Assembly: GCF_006546655.1 (NCBI RefSeq)
Contig: NZ_VIAQ01000015.1
Coordinates: 496,001-560,000 of the forward strand
DNA from: Methanolobus vulcani
GTDB taxonomy: Archaea; Halobacteriota; Methanosarcinia; Methanosarcinales; Methanosarcinaceae
Length of the DNA: 64,000 nt
Reading direction: 5' to 3'
The notes under the pieces were generated by a model. It searched no databases. It worked only from the letters and a program-made list of their open reading frames with translations, and was not told the DNA's origin. Below, piece by piece: positions 37,879 to 47,011 of the stretch (the stretch's first letter is position 1; each line of letters starts with the position of its first letter). The position numbers were made by a program, and so were the translations under genes.

Positions 37879-38868
37879 TCAGATAACGAACGTGAATATT
37901 ATCCAGGCTATCAGAGTAAGGATTATTGAGTGTTTGAAACCCTGGAATACAGAACCTTCGCCCATCTGTCCAGCTACAAGTCCGCTCATAAATCCCTGGA
38001 TAACACCAGTATGCATCATGAGACGTGTGTACTTTGAAGGATCAAATGCACCAATGAACTGGCTTCCTGCACCAGCTGCACTTGCAGCTTTTCCGGCTTC
38101 TGCCATTGTTGGTACGAAAGTGGATGTAAGCATTCCAATCACAAAAAGGAACACAAAGAATGACATGTAACTGATGACTACATATACCATCATATTACCA
38201 CGTCTCTCACGTTCCAGCAATTTTACTTCTCTGGCATCTCTGGCAGCAGCTTCAAGAACAGAAACAACACGTCCTCCTGCCTTGCTTGCCTGTGTGATAA
38301 GTGCAACTGTCCTCGTGATAATTGGAGTTGGAACTCTTTTTGCAAAGTTCTCCAGTGACTCTTCAAAAGAAACACCCCAGGACATCGAAGCATCCATGGC
38401 CTGAACTTCTTTTGTAAGAGCTCCGTATTCTCCTCTTGCAACGGTGTTTACCGCTCTTGGAAGTGTAAGTCCTGCCCTGCTCATTTCGGAAATATCCCTG
38501 AGGAAAGTAGGCAGATATTCTTCGATGGTATTTGTCCTCTTGTATTTCTTATGGAAAGTAAATGCAGGAAGTGTAATAGTAATAAGCACTGAAAAGATAA
38601 TCACGTCATCTATAATAGGAGTGCCCCATGTAGCTATCATGCCAATTGCAAAAAAGACCATTGCAATAGGCACACTAATGGCAAATGCATATTCCGGATG
38701 TGTATATAGTGTATCTAAAGGATCCTTCAGGAATTCCTTTATCGCTACATTCTTCTTTGCTTCCTCCATTTTTGAATTGATCAGGTTGTCTTCCAGCTCT
38801 GTTAATTCTTCTTCCGTAAGCATGTCCTGATCTTCTGTTTTGAGATTCAAAAATTCAGCTAATTTCAT
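37879..38868 (-). CDS. Type II/IV pilus membrane platform protein (TadC-like), second copy
   Basis: 329-aa polytopic membrane protein of the TadC/GspF family. Cytoplasmic N-terminal segment (about 60 residues), two membrane segments, a central cytoplasmic domain (LPTFLRDISEMSRAGLTLPR, the family signature, near residue 126), and two or more C-terminal membrane segments (VYVVISYMSFFVFLFVIGML). It forms the membrane platform driven by the ATPase at 39786. It follows the first copy after 1 nt, so the two probably form a heteromer, as in the archaeal pilus and archaellum systems. Confidence 0.87.
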   Translation of the reverse strand: MKLAEFLNLKTEDQDMLTEEELTELEDNLINSKMEEAKKNVAIKEFLKDPLDTLYTHPEYAFAISVPIAMVFFAIGMIATWGTPIIDDVIIFSVLITITLPAFTFHKKYKRTNTIEEYLPTFLRDISEMSRAGLTLPRAVNTVARGEYGALTKEVQAMDASMSWGVSFEESLENFAKRVPTPIITRTVALITQASKAGGRVVSVLEAAARDAREVKLLERERRGNMMVYVVISYMSFFVFLFVIGMLTSTFVPTMAEAGKAASAAGAGSQFIGAFDPSKYTRLMMHTGVIQGFMSGLVAGQMGEGSVFQGFKHSIILTLIAWIIFTFVI

Positions 38869-38869
38869 A

Positions 38870-39793
38870 TTAGGCCTCCGGAGTCATCATGCTGATAAGA
38901 ACGACATACATAATACTGCCAATAGGTATCAGGGCATAGATTATGATATACAGGAAAACCATTTGTGCACTTCCCATTATTGACATAATAGAAATTACAA
39001 CCACAAGGAAAAGCGGACCGGCAACAAAAGCCGTCACATATGTTTCTCCCAGAAGGCCAAGAGTTTCCAGGAATTCCTTCTGGTTCTGGCGGTTCTCCAT
39101 AATATATTGTTCAGTCTTAATCTCGAAGTACGGCTCAAGTTGTCCTCCTGAAGCTACTACAGTGATGGCACCCTGCAGAAAATCCTGGAATGCCGTTGAT
39201 GGTGTTGTTACAGAAAGATTTTTCATAGCAGTTACAAGGTCATGACCCAGAATTTCCAGATCACGTACAAGATATCTGCATTCGACTGACATTTCTCCGT
39301 AAATATCATTGTTTGCAAGTGATCTGAAAAGATCAACCGGAAGAACTCCTGCACCTGACATAGCTGACATATAGTTAACAGCATATGGAAGCATGGTGTC
39401 AATTCTTCTTTTCCTGTCACCTGCCATTATAGACGGATACACAAGGAATATCTTATAAACGATTGCAAACACCAGAGCTGTGAAAAATATTTCGAAAAAC
39501 ACGCCAAGCACAATGGACTTGTATTGGAGGTATGGTGTCATCCATCCAGGGATCATAATTCTGGTTGGTTGTACATTGGGAACACCAAATATCAGAAAAA
39601 GGAAAGTAATAACAAGTAAAGCTACCAGTGCAGACAGGATCGAACTCAGGAGTGCAGAGGACATGTACACATCAAAAGACAGGTCTAACCTGTTCTTTAG
39701 AAGATTATGCCGCAGGCCGAAAAATTCAACCCTTTTTTTCTCATAGTATTTTCCAAAAAGGTTGTAAGCAAAGATAAAATACGGATTAGCCAT
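38870..39793 (-). CDS. Type II/IV pilus membrane platform protein (TadC-like), first copy
   Basis: 307 aa, same family. Two N-terminal membrane segments (LLSSILSALVALLVITFLFL; then VLGVFFEIFFTALVFAIVY), a cytoplasmic helical core with TMLPYAVNYMSAMSGAGVLP, and C-terminal membrane segments (FVAGPLFLVVVISIMSIMGS). It overlaps the ATPase stop by 8 nt. It differs from the second copy in sequence but not layout. It acts with it as the platform of a filament or secretion machine. Confidence 0.87.
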   Translation of the reverse strand: MANPYFIFAYNLFGKYYEKKRVEFFGLRHNLLKNRLDLSFDVYMSSALLSSILSALVALLVITFLFLIFGVPNVQPTRIMIPGWMTPYLQYKSIVLGVFFEIFFTALVFAIVYKIFLVYPSIMAGDRKRRIDTMLPYAVNYMSAMSGAGVLPVDLFRSLANNDIYGEMSVECRYLVRDLEILGHDLVTAMKNLSVTTPSTAFQDFLQGAITVVASGGQLEPYFEIKTEQYIMENRQNQKEFLETLGLLGETYVTAFVAGPLFLVVVISIMSIMGSAQMVFLYIIIYALIPIGSIMYVVLISMMTPEA

Positions 39794-41972
39794 ACAATTC
39801 CTGCCTTACGAGTTTCATTATCATTTCCGGTTCACGGTTGTATCCTATGACGACCTTTGCGAAGTCTCTGAAGTGAGTGACCTTTTTAACACGGGCCCAT
39901 TCAAGTATATCCTGCCGTCGTTTAAGTTCATCACGAACCTTTTCTTCAGCCCAACCGCGGCTTTCCATTACGCTTTCAATTATGTAGGATCGTCCTGAAT
40001 ACTGGAACATATCACGTGCAGCATCCCATACGAAAACATCATTTGTAAGCAATTCACCCGTTCTTGGGTCTACACCTACAATTTCAGTCAGGCTCTTGCA
40101 CCTTCTGACACGTTCATCACCAACCTTTACCTGCACCTGGATTGCCACAAGATCAAGTGCCTGTATCATGATTCTCGGCACGTTAATAGGTGGATTTTCT
40201 AGTCTGTGTACTACTGACTGTACGGAATCGGCATGCATTGTTGAGAATGTAGTGTGTCCTGTGGACATTGCCTGGAACAGTACATAGGCTTCAGCACCTC
40301 GCACCTCGCCCACAAGGATGTATTCAGGTCTTTGCCTGAGGGCTGCCCTGAGAAGTTCGTACATTTCAATGGAACCTTTGTCCTCTCCGGCAAATGCCTG
40401 TCTGGTAACACCAGGGATCCAGTTTGGATGTGAAAGGTTCAGCTCCCTTGTATCCTCAATGGAAACTATCTTCATTTCCGGCAGGATGAAAAGTGAAACC
40501 GCATTCATAGCAGTAGTTTTACCGGATGCGGTACCTCCTGCAAATACCAGGCTCTTATTTGATTCTACAGCCAGCCACATATAGGCCATCATAGCTGTTG
40601 AGAATGTGTGATATTCTATAAGGTTTGCAGGAGTGATCGGATTATCCTTGAATCTCCTGATGGTGAAAGTACTTCCACGTGTTGTGATTTCACGTCCAAG
40701 GGTCATCTGGATACGCGAACCATCAGGCATTGTAGCATCAAGTAGTGGATTTGCAATGGAAATATGTCTTCCACATATCTGTGCGATCCTTATGGCAAAA
40801 GAATCCAGAACATTATCGGAAGGGAACACAATGTCACTCGGAATCGAGTTGTATTCTTTATGGAAAATATACACAGGTGTGTTAGGTCCGTCACAGGAAA
40901 CATCTTCCAGGTTCGGATCTCTCATGAGAACATCAATCTCTCCATATCCTACATAGTCACGGACAATGTGGTACATTATTCTCTCACGTTTTCTCGGAGA
41001 GATGTCGATCTTGAATTCAATCAGATATTTAGCTACATTCTCTCTCAGGAATTCCTCTGCATTCTGGCGGGATATTTCCTTAAGATTCACATCCAGTGTC
41101 TCAATGAATTTGAGTTTGATAGTTTCAAGCAGTTCCTTCTCTTTTTCCGTTAGCACAGCTTCTATCACTTGATACTGATATTCATGAGATTCCGGGTCAT
41201 ATGCGATTCTGACATATGCATAGAGTGGATTAACTTCATACAGTTCAACTTCCCTGTAAGGGCTGTCTGCTGGCATTGTAAGGTCTACTAATGGTCCGTG
41301 CTCAATAACATTATATGGTTCCAGTTCGATCTTCGTTGTTGGTATTAACTTGTTGATACGGTCAAGAATAGATTCGCCTTTTTCCTCTTCTACAAACAGT
41401 TCTTCTTCGATGGGTTCTTCACTATATATCTCAGAAATAGTGTCTTTCCAGAAAGAATCCCTGTCTTCTTCAATATCATCCCTATATAATGGAATGTAAA
41501 CATCGTCAATCTTGCTTTTCAGGTCTTCAATATTTACTGGTTCTGCATCGGGAAGGATAAGGTCTGCAAGTTCGCTTATTGCATCATCCTCGTCAACTGT
41601 CAGAGACTCAGTCTCATCTTCCAGTATGTCATCTGCAACGATTTCATGACCAACGATATCCGATAATCCTGTTTCTTTATCTATTGTTTCCTCTTCAATG
41701 GGAATCTCTTCCGTTTCAGCGTCTTCTATCTTGTCGGTTACGCTATCTTCCAGGATTATATCTTCTGCAGGTTCTTCTATGGGAATGTCATCCAGAAGGA
41801 TGTCATTTTCTGTATTCTCTGCAGATAATTCGGTTTTTGCATCTGATTCTTTTATTTCCCGCAGGAAATCTTCAACTTCAGATGATTCACTTTCAGTCTG
41901 AAGGGATGTCTCAATCTCATCTGCATCTTCTGTTGCAGTTTTCCGGTCATCAGGATTATTATCTAAACTCAT
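39786..41972 (-). CDS. Type II/IV secretion or pilus assembly ATPase with acidic N-terminal extension
   Basis: About 728-aa GspE/TadA-family ATPase. Walker A FAGGTASGKTTAMNA is near residue 480, the Asp/Walker B region PEYILVGEVRGAEAYVLFQA follows, and FSTMHADSVQSVVHRLENP contains the His box. The first 200 residues are extremely rich in Asp/Glu (for example EIETSLQTESESSEVEDFLR) and look disordered, longer than the usual TadA N-terminus. ATG 41972 has GGGG 9 nt before it; a TTG three codons upstream is less well placed. Two TadC-like genes follow. Confidence 0.9.
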   Translation of the reverse strand: MSLDNNPDDRKTATEDADEIETSLQTESESSEVEDFLREIKESDAKTELSAENTENDILLDDIPIEEPAEDIILEDSVTDKIEDAETEEIPIEEETIDKETGLSDIVGHEIVADDILEDETESLTVDEDDAISELADLILPDAEPVNIEDLKSKIDDVYIPLYRDDIEEDRDSFWKDTISEIYSEEPIEEELFVEEEKGESILDRINKLIPTTKIELEPYNVIEHGPLVDLTMPADSPYREVELYEVNPLYAYVRIAYDPESHEYQYQVIEAVLTEKEKELLETIKLKFIETLDVNLKEISRQNAEEFLRENVAKYLIEFKIDISPRKRERIMYHIVRDYVGYGEIDVLMRDPNLEDVSCDGPNTPVYIFHKEYNSIPSDIVFPSDNVLDSFAIRIAQICGRHISIANPLLDATMPDGSRIQMTLGREITTRGSTFTIRRFKDNPITPANLIEYHTFSTAMMAYMWLAVESNKSLVFAGGTASGKTTAMNAVSLFILPEMKIVSIEDTRELNLSHPNWIPGVTRQAFAGEDKGSIEMYELLRAALRQRPEYILVGEVRGAEAYVLFQAMSTGHTTFSTMHADSVQSVVHRLENPPINVPRIMIQALDLVAIQVQVKVGDERVRRCKSLTEIVGVDPRTGELLTNDVFVWDAARDMFQYSGRSYIIESVMESRGWAEEKVRDELKRRQDILEWARVKKVTHFRDFAKVVIGYNREPEMIMKLVRQELYG

Positions 41973-42055
41973 AATTACCAACCCCGGTGACCACGGTCAT
42001 CCCATTAATTATCATAATAATCTTTTCCGGCATTATCTCCATATTCACACCCGGA

Positions 42056-42850
42056 TCACTTCTTGTTTTTTGCAAGGGAGAACTTTCTTGCTTTCTTTTT
42101 CTTTTCAGGCTTTTCGTGAGATAGTTCTTCTACTGGTGCTTTGATGCCTGCAATTTCAGCACCCAGACGGTTGAAGTTCACACTCACCTGGGAAGCTGGA
42201 TATTTTGTGATAATCGGAGCTTTGAATGCCAGTGAATTCTTCACATTCTTCTCTTCCGGTAATGTTGCCAGTACCTTGAGTCCAAGGGCAGTTTCTATCC
42301 GCTCCGAACTAATTTCGTTCTGGGTAACACCAGTCCTGTTAAGCAGTATTCCTCTGAACTGCTTGCCCATATTGTCAGAAATAGCTTTGATTTTCATTGC
42401 TCCGGCAAGAGATGCAATGTCCGGATTAATAAGCTGGATTATTTCATCAGCAAGAGATATTGCCAGTAGAGAATTCTTGTTAATCCCGGTAGCAGAATCA
42501 ATTATGATATATTCATATTTTTCTTTGACACTCTCCACAATGTCATCGAGTATCTCTGTGTTTGCGTTCACAAAACCTTGGAGTGAAATACTTCCCGGGA
42601 GAATGTGCATGTTATTTGGTCCGTCATAAATAGCTTCATTAAGTTCTACTTTGCCTGCAAGTACTTCGTGAATAGTTCCTTTTGAAGTTTCAAGTCCCAA
42701 CATCAGTCCAATGGTGGGCATTCCGATGTCAGCATCGATAAGAATTGTTTTTTTTGCAAACCCTGCCAGAGCGGCACCCAAATTTATAGCAGCGGTGCTT
42801 GTGCCCGCACCACCCTTCCCTGAGACGATTGTGAAAATTGTTGCTGTCAT
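42056..42850 (-). CDS. MinD/ParA-type ATPase of the pilus cluster
   Basis: 264 aa. Deviant Walker A SGKGGAGTSTAAINLGAALA at residues 9-28, with DADIGMPTIGLMLGL and YIIIDSATG. It ends in a basic KPEKKKKARKFSLAKNKK tail. ParA/MinD proteins position machines or partition DNA; here the neighbour genes (83-nt gap to the ATPase, same strand) point to placement or regulation of the pilus or secretion motor. The basic tail may bind membrane or nucleic acid (inference). Confidence 0.88.
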   Translation of the reverse strand: MTATIFTIVSGKGGAGTSTAAINLGAALAGFAKKTILIDADIGMPTIGLMLGLETSKGTIHEVLAGKVELNEAIYDGPNNMHILPGSISLQGFVNANTEILDDIVESVKEKYEYIIIDSATGINKNSLLAISLADEIIQLINPDIASLAGAMKIKAISDNMGKQFRGILLNRTGVTQNEISSERIETALGLKVLATLPEEKNVKNSLAFKAPIITKYPASQVSVNFNRLGAEIAGIKAPVEELSHEKPEKKKKARKFSLAKNKK

Positions 42851-42999
42851 AAAATGCCTCGATTAATGATCGCAGTTGATGTACCATTCAAATACCGATC
42901 AATTTTGTTAGCGTATATACTGTATAATCATCACTAAATACTACTTAAAATTATAAATACATATCTATATTATTTTTGTGTTAAAATGTTCACAGAACA

Positions 43000-43010
43000 A
43001 GAATTTATAG
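43000..43010 (+). promoter_or_regulatory. TATA box of tsr3, probably leaderless
   Basis: AGAATTTATAG is centred about 27 nt before ATG 43032, with no ribosome site. An ATG at 43015 is out of frame. Confidence 0.45.
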
Positions 43011-43031
43011 CATCATGACGCTTTTTCCCAC

Positions 43032-43553
43032 ATGATACAAGCTGATGAAAAAGACATTAAACTCTTCCTATATCATGCAAAACAATGTGATCCGAAAAAG
43101 TGTACCGGCAAGAAAATGGCAAAATTCGGGCTTGTAAATCTTTTTGAGAAAATAGATAGAATTCCTTCCCGGTCTATTTTGCTGGATCCTATGGCTGAAA
43201 AAGCCCTTTCACCAGAGGACAGCGCAAAAAAAGGTATTACTGTTCTGGATTGTTCCTGGGAGGAAGTTGAAAGGGTGTTCCCCCAGCTTCTCAGAATGAG
43301 GCTGGAACACCGTGCATTGCCTTACCTTGTGGCTGCAAACCCTGTAAACTTCGGAAGACCATTCAAACTTACATCGGTTGAGGCATTTGCCGCAGCTCTG
43401 TATATACTTGGTAACAAGCAGCAGGCAGAGAAGATAATGTCCAAGTTCAACTGGGGCCACACTTTTCTTGAGCTTAACCATGAGCCCCTGGAAGAATATT
43501 CTGAGGCTAAGGACAGTAAAGATGTTTTGCGGATACAGAGCGAGTACATGTGA
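43032..43553 (+). CDS. tsr3: Tsr3-type 16S rRNA aminocarboxypropyltransferase
   Basis: 173 aa (DUF367/Tsr3). It transfers the acp group from SAM to a hypermodified nucleotide of small-subunit rRNA. The motifs [36 protein letters not shown] and [19 protein letters not shown] are family signatures, and [19 protein letters not shown] closes the fold. It is followed by the LOG-like gene, with 26 nt between the stop and ATG 43580. Confidence 0.92.
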   Translation: MIQADEKDIKLFLYHAKQCDPKKCTGKKMAKFGLVNLFEKIDRIPSRSILLDPMAEKALSPEDSAKKGITVLDCSWEEVERVFPQLLRMRLEHRALPYLVAANPVNFGRPFKLTSVEAFAAALYILGNKQQAEKIMSKFNWGHTFLELNHEPLEEYSEAKDSKDVLRIQSEYM

Positions 43554-43579
43554 AATAGGTGATTAGGGGTTTGTGTTCT

Positions 43580-44038
43580 ATGATACAAATAGGAGTAATC
43601 GGTGCAGGCTCGTGTGACAGGGAAATGGAAATTCTGGCTGAAGAAGTAGGTGCTGAGATTGCCCGAAATGGTGCTCTTCTTATTTGCGGCGGACTTGGTG
43701 GGGTAATGGAAGCCTCTGCCAGGGGTGCAAAAAAAGAATCCGGTACAACTGTTGGTCTTCTTCCGGGTGACAGCCGAAAAAGTGCCAATCCTTATATTGA
43801 CATTGCTATTGTTACTGAAATGGGACATGCAAGGAATGTTATCATTGCACGCTCTTCTGATGCTTTAATAGCTGTAGGCGGGGAATATGGTACACTCTCA
43901 GAGATTGCGCACTCTCTTAAGATGGGTAAAACAGTGGTGACCCTGAATTCAAAATGGGATATAGAGGGTACCATTAGGGCAAGTGACCCAAAAGATGCTG
44001 TCAGGATTGCCCTGAACAGCATAAGTGAAAAACAATAA
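43580..44038 (+). CDS. LOG/DprA-fold nucleotide-binding protein (TIGR00725-like)
   Basis: 152 aa. Rossmann-like protein with MIQIGVIGAGSCDREMEILA, GALLICGGLGGVMEASARGA and IAVGGEYGTLSEIAHSLKMG, the last resembling the PGGxGTxxE motif of cytokinin-activating LOG phosphoribohydrolases, in a variant form. The annotated family TIGR00725 has no proven role. ATG 43580 chosen over GTG 43559 because AGGGG lies before it. Likely in one transcript with tsr3. Confidence 0.82.
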   Translation: MIQIGVIGAGSCDREMEILAEEVGAEIARNGALLICGGLGGVMEASARGAKKESGTTVGLLPGDSRKSANPYIDIAIVTEMGHARNVIIARSSDALIAVGGEYGTLSEIAHSLKMGKTVVTLNSKWDIEGTIRASDPKDAVRIALNSISEKQ

Positions 44039-44060
44039 ATTCTTTTTTCGTTTTTGGAAA

Positions 44061-44834
44061 TCAGAACTCAACATCAATCCCAATAGGGCAGTGATCCGAA
44101 CCCATTACATCAGCCAGTATGAACGCATCTTTGATGTTGTCTTTTACATTGTCACTTGCAAAAAAGTAATCAATTCTCCAGCCAACGTTTCTTTCCCGGG
44201 CTTTAGTTCTCATGCTCCACCAGGTATAGTTTTCAGGTTCTTCGTTGAACATTCTAAGAGTATCCACATAACCGTTGTCAAGTAGCTTATCTATCCAGGC
44301 GCGTTCTTCAGGAAGGAAGCCTGACACAGTTTCATTTTCCTTTGGTCTGGCAAGGTCGATTTCCTTGTGTGCTGTGTTCACATCACCGCAGACAATTATT
44401 TTCTTACCTCTGGACTTGAGAGTATTAGCATATTCAAGGAAAGCATCGTAGAATTCCATTTTGTATGCAAGTCTTTCGGCTGATGCTTTGCCGTTGGGGA
44501 AGTATATATTAAAGAGCACAAAATCTCCAAAATCTGCAATTTGTGTGCGTCCTTCACTATCGAATTTCTCTATTCCAAAACCGCACTTTATATCTACGGG
44601 CTCTTTTTTGGTGTAAAGTGCAACTCCGCTGTAGCCTTTTTTCTCTGCAGAGGCGAAGTAATTGTAATAACCATTTGTTTCAAGAAGCTCGGCAGGAAGC
44701 TGTTCCCTGCGTGCTTTTGTTTCCTGGATACAGAGTATATCTGGTTTCTCTTCATTGAACCAGTCAAGGAACCCTTTCTTGTGAACTGCCCTTATGCCAT
44801 TTACATTCCATGAAATTATCCTGGTCTTACTCAT
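44061..44834 (-). CDS. xthA: Exodeoxyribonuclease III (AP endonuclease)
   Basis: 257 aa. Apurinic-site endonuclease/3'-5' exonuclease of the ExoIII family for base-excision repair. Motifs [29 protein letters not shown] (catalytic Glu), [20 protein letters not shown] and [13 protein letters not shown] (catalytic Asp-His) are all intact. It stands alone, opposite to and 22 nt from the LOG-like gene. Confidence 0.96.
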   Translation of the reverse strand: MSKTRIISWNVNGIRAVHKKGFLDWFNEEKPDILCIQETKARREQLPAELLETNGYYNYFASAEKKGYSGVALYTKKEPVDIKCGFGIEKFDSEGRTQIADFGDFVLFNIYFPNGKASAERLAYKMEFYDAFLEYANTLKSRGKKIIVCGDVNTAHKEIDLARPKENETVSGFLPEERAWIDKLLDNGYVDTLRMFNEEPENYTWWSMRTKARERNVGWRIDYFFASDNVKDNIKDAFILADVMGSDHCPIGIDVEF

Positions 44835-44996
44835 TTTATTTCTCCGGGATTTTGATGATTATTTGCTACTAATCTGCTAATTATCTTTTAAGTAACTTGC
44901 TCAAATGAATTTCATTTTGTTTGCTGGCCTGGTTTTTTAACATTATTTATTCAAATATATAGTTCTAAATAGGTCTAAATACTAAATAGGAACAAA

Positions 44997-45020
44997 GCTT
45001 AAATAATAATAATTATTATT
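44997..45020. promoter_or_regulatory. perR promoter with overlapping palindromic operator
   Basis: BRE AACAAA and TATA GCTTAAATAAT (44997-45007) are overlapped by a perfect 16-bp palindrome AATAATAATTATTATT (45005-45020). The AT-rich palindrome resembles Fur/PerR boxes and lies where bound protein would block TBP. Three CTAAATA copies stand upstream (44966-44985). It fits autorepression by PerR. Confidence 0.6.
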
Positions 45021-45080
45021 TAGAATTCGTTCTTACATAAGATATGTTAGAAACCTGAAAAAACAAAAAGTTGGTCAGAT

Positions 45081-45476
45081 ATGAAACAAGCAGACATCAA
45101 ATATACAAACCAGCGGATTGAGATCCTGGATTTCCTCAAGGAATTTGATGGTCATCCAACTGTAGATGATGTCTATGAGGGAGTAAGGCAAAAACTGACA
45201 CGTATCAGCAAAGCTACAGTTTATAATAACCTGAAGTTCCTGGCTGAAAAGGGACTGATAAAGGAGGTGAATGTTAAGGGGGTTTCAAGGTTCGAAGCGA
45301 ATCTGGTGCCTCATCATCACACAATATGCCTTGAGTGTGGAGAAATCACAGACTATGAATCAGAAGAACTTAGCGAGTATGCTATGAAAATAGCAGAAGA
45401 GATAGATGACTTCAAAATAGAATCAGCAGACACTAACTTTTACGGAATTTGTAAGAAATGTATGGAGATGGAGTAA
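45081..45476 (+). CDS. perR: Fur-family regulator, PerR-like
   Basis: 131 aa. Winged-helix N-terminal half (KYTNQRIEILDFLKEFDGHP, then ISKATVYNNLKFLAEKGLI recognition helix) and a C-terminal dimer domain with the metal site PHHHTICLECGEI and a closing CKKC (two CxxC pairs for structural zinc). In PerR regulators histidines coordinate iron and become oxidised by peroxide. The peroxiredoxin gene begins 1 nt after its stop and a ferritin-like gene follows, so it most likely regulates this cluster by peroxide or iron sensing. Confidence 0.9.
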   Translation: MKQADIKYTNQRIEILDFLKEFDGHPTVDDVYEGVRQKLTRISKATVYNNLKFLAEKGLIKEVNVKGVSRFEANLVPHHHTICLECGEITDYESEELSEYAMKIAEEIDDFKIESADTNFYGICKKCMEME

Positions 45477-45477
45477 T

Positions 45478-46152
45478 ATGGAAGAAGAAATAGTAACAAT
45501 GCCACTTATCGGAGACGACGCACCAAGTTTTAAAGCGGTGACAACTATGGGTGAGATCAATTTCCCTAAAGATTACAAGGGGAAGTGGGTAATTCTTTTC
45601 AGTCACCCTGCAGACTTTACACCTGTATGTACAACTGAATTTATGACATTCGCAACTATGCAGGAAGAATTCAGGGAACTTAACACAGAACTTATTGGAC
45701 TTTCCATTGACAGTATCTATGCTCACATTGCATGGCTGCGCACCATTAAAGAGAAGATCGTTTACAAGGGAATGAAGGATGTTGAAGTGAACTTCCCTGT
45801 AATTGAAGACCTTAAGATGGATGTTGCAAAGAAGTTCGGAATGGTACAGCCAAATGCCTCCACAACACAGGCTGTCAGAGCAGTTTTCATCATGGACCCA
45901 AAAGCAAAGGTTAGAGCAATCCTCTACTATCCATTGTCTAACGGCAGGAACATGGATGAGATCAAGAGAATTATACTTGCAATGCAGAAGTCCGATGCAG
46001 AAAACATTGCAACCCCTGCAAACTGGCAACCAGGAGATGACGTAATAATTCCACCACCCGGATCATGCGGAACTGCAAAGGAAAGGGTCGAGACCGAAGA
46101 AGAAGGAAAGTATTGCCTCGACTGGTTCATGTGCCTGAAGAAACAGTCTTAA
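45478..46152 (+). CDS. Peroxiredoxin (archaeal AhpC/TSA, Prx6-like)
   Basis: 224 aa. Peroxidatic Cys51 lies in SHPADFTPVCTTEFMTFA. The C-terminal extension carries further cysteines (PPPGSCGTA and YCLDWFMCLKK), as in the 2-Cys archaeal Prx6-like enzymes. It reduces hydrogen peroxide and organic peroxides with a thiol donor. It begins 1 nt after perR (TAATATG) and is thus co-transcribed. Confidence 0.95.
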   Translation: MEEEIVTMPLIGDDAPSFKAVTTMGEINFPKDYKGKWVILFSHPADFTPVCTTEFMTFATMQEEFRELNTELIGLSIDSIYAHIAWLRTIKEKIVYKGMKDVEVNFPVIEDLKMDVAKKFGMVQPNASTTQAVRAVFIMDPKAKVRAILYYPLSNGRNMDEIKRIILAMQKSDAENIATPANWQPGDDVIIPPPGSCGTAKERVETEEEGKYCLDWFMCLKKQS

Positions 46153-46189
46153 ATACGTATTCTAAGATATAATTCATAGGTGACCTATC

Positions 46190-46687
46190 ATGGGAACAAA
46201 AGGTGTGGAAATACTAGGGTTAGATGTCAATGAACTGATTGACTTATTGAATAGAGCACTTGCGGACGAGTGGTTAGCATACTACCAGTACTGGATTGGT
46301 GCAAAAGTTATCAAAGGCCCAATGAGGGAAGCTGCAACAGCTGAACTCATAGAGCATGCAAACGATGAACTGCGCCATGCAGACATGGTTTCTAACAGGA
46401 TAGTACAGCTTGGAGGAACTCCAGTTCTTTCTCCACAGGAATGGTACGATATCACAAACTGTGGATATGAAGCTCCAGAGGATTCTTTTGTAAAGAAAAT
46501 CCTTGAGCAGAACATCAAAGGAGAGCAGTGTGCTATTCAGGTCTACAGCAATATTCTTGAGAAAGTCAAGGACAAAGACCCTGTTACCTACGAGATTGTA
46601 TTGCAGATTCTCACCGATGAGATCGAGCATGAGGATGATCTGCAGGCAGTTATGGAAGATATCGAACTTATGCAGAGAAGGGACTAA
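46190..46687 (+). CDS. Ferritin-like/DPS-type iron-binding protein
   Basis: 165 aa four-helix bundle. Metal ligands ADEWLAYYQYW, EHANDELRHADMV, GEQCAIQVYS and EIEHEDDLQAV fit the two ExxH iron sites of archaeal Dps-like/bacterioferritin proteins. It stores or oxidises iron and limits hydroxyl radicals. AGGTG is placed 8 nt before ATG 46190. It is the third gene of the PerR-peroxiredoxin group; a weak TATA (CTTAAATACG) just upstream could allow separate expression. Confidence 0.92.
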   Translation: MGTKGVEILGLDVNELIDLLNRALADEWLAYYQYWIGAKVIKGPMREAATAELIEHANDELRHADMVSNRIVQLGGTPVLSPQEWYDITNCGYEAPEDSFVKKILEQNIKGEQCAIQVYSNILEKVKDKDPVTYEIVLQILTDEIEHEDDLQAVMEDIELMQRRD

Positions 46688-47011
46688 CCTTCTTCTGCGG
46701 ATGGAAGGATTAGACATTTCCTGTTCAGTTAAATTGAGCAGGAAACGTATTATCTTACATTAATTATTGTTTTTGTGCACCCGTGCACATATTTTTATTT
46801 ATTAGACTGCATCGCATGATGCTACTTTTCTCAAAGTGCTGTTTTGTTTTATTTGTTATGTATTTGCGATAGGTATATTTAGAAGAATGTTTGTTAGATT
46901 TAATCATTAAATAACACTGTAAAAATAAAGATTTCCTGTCAAAAGTATCGGATCAGATAAACATTCAATTATTTAGTTACTATCACACATTTCAAGATAC
47001 ACGGAGATAAC
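46688..47011. other. 324-bp gap with two hairpins, no gene
   Basis: Hairpin 1 (46717-46745) is TTTCCTGTTCA/TGAGCAGGAAA with loop GTTAAAT, an 11-bp stem with one G-T pair. Hairpin 2 (46774-46789) is the palindrome TGTGCAC-CC-GTGCACA, followed by TATTTTTATTT. The first or both may terminate the ferritin gene. The remainder to 47011 is AT-rich leader of topA with no plausible coding frame. Confidence 0.55.
46717..46745 (+). terminator. Terminator hairpin after the ferritin-like gene
   Basis: An 11-bp stem with 7-nt loop begins 30 nt after the ferritin stop. The T-run behind it is weak, but a second hairpin at 46774 has TATTTTTATTT behind it. Confidence 0.5.

Noticed and set aside
44960-44990. 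CTAAATA copies as a CRISPR or iteron array
   Set aside because: Only three short AT-rich copies with uneven spacing next to a promoter; no spacers, no replication gene.
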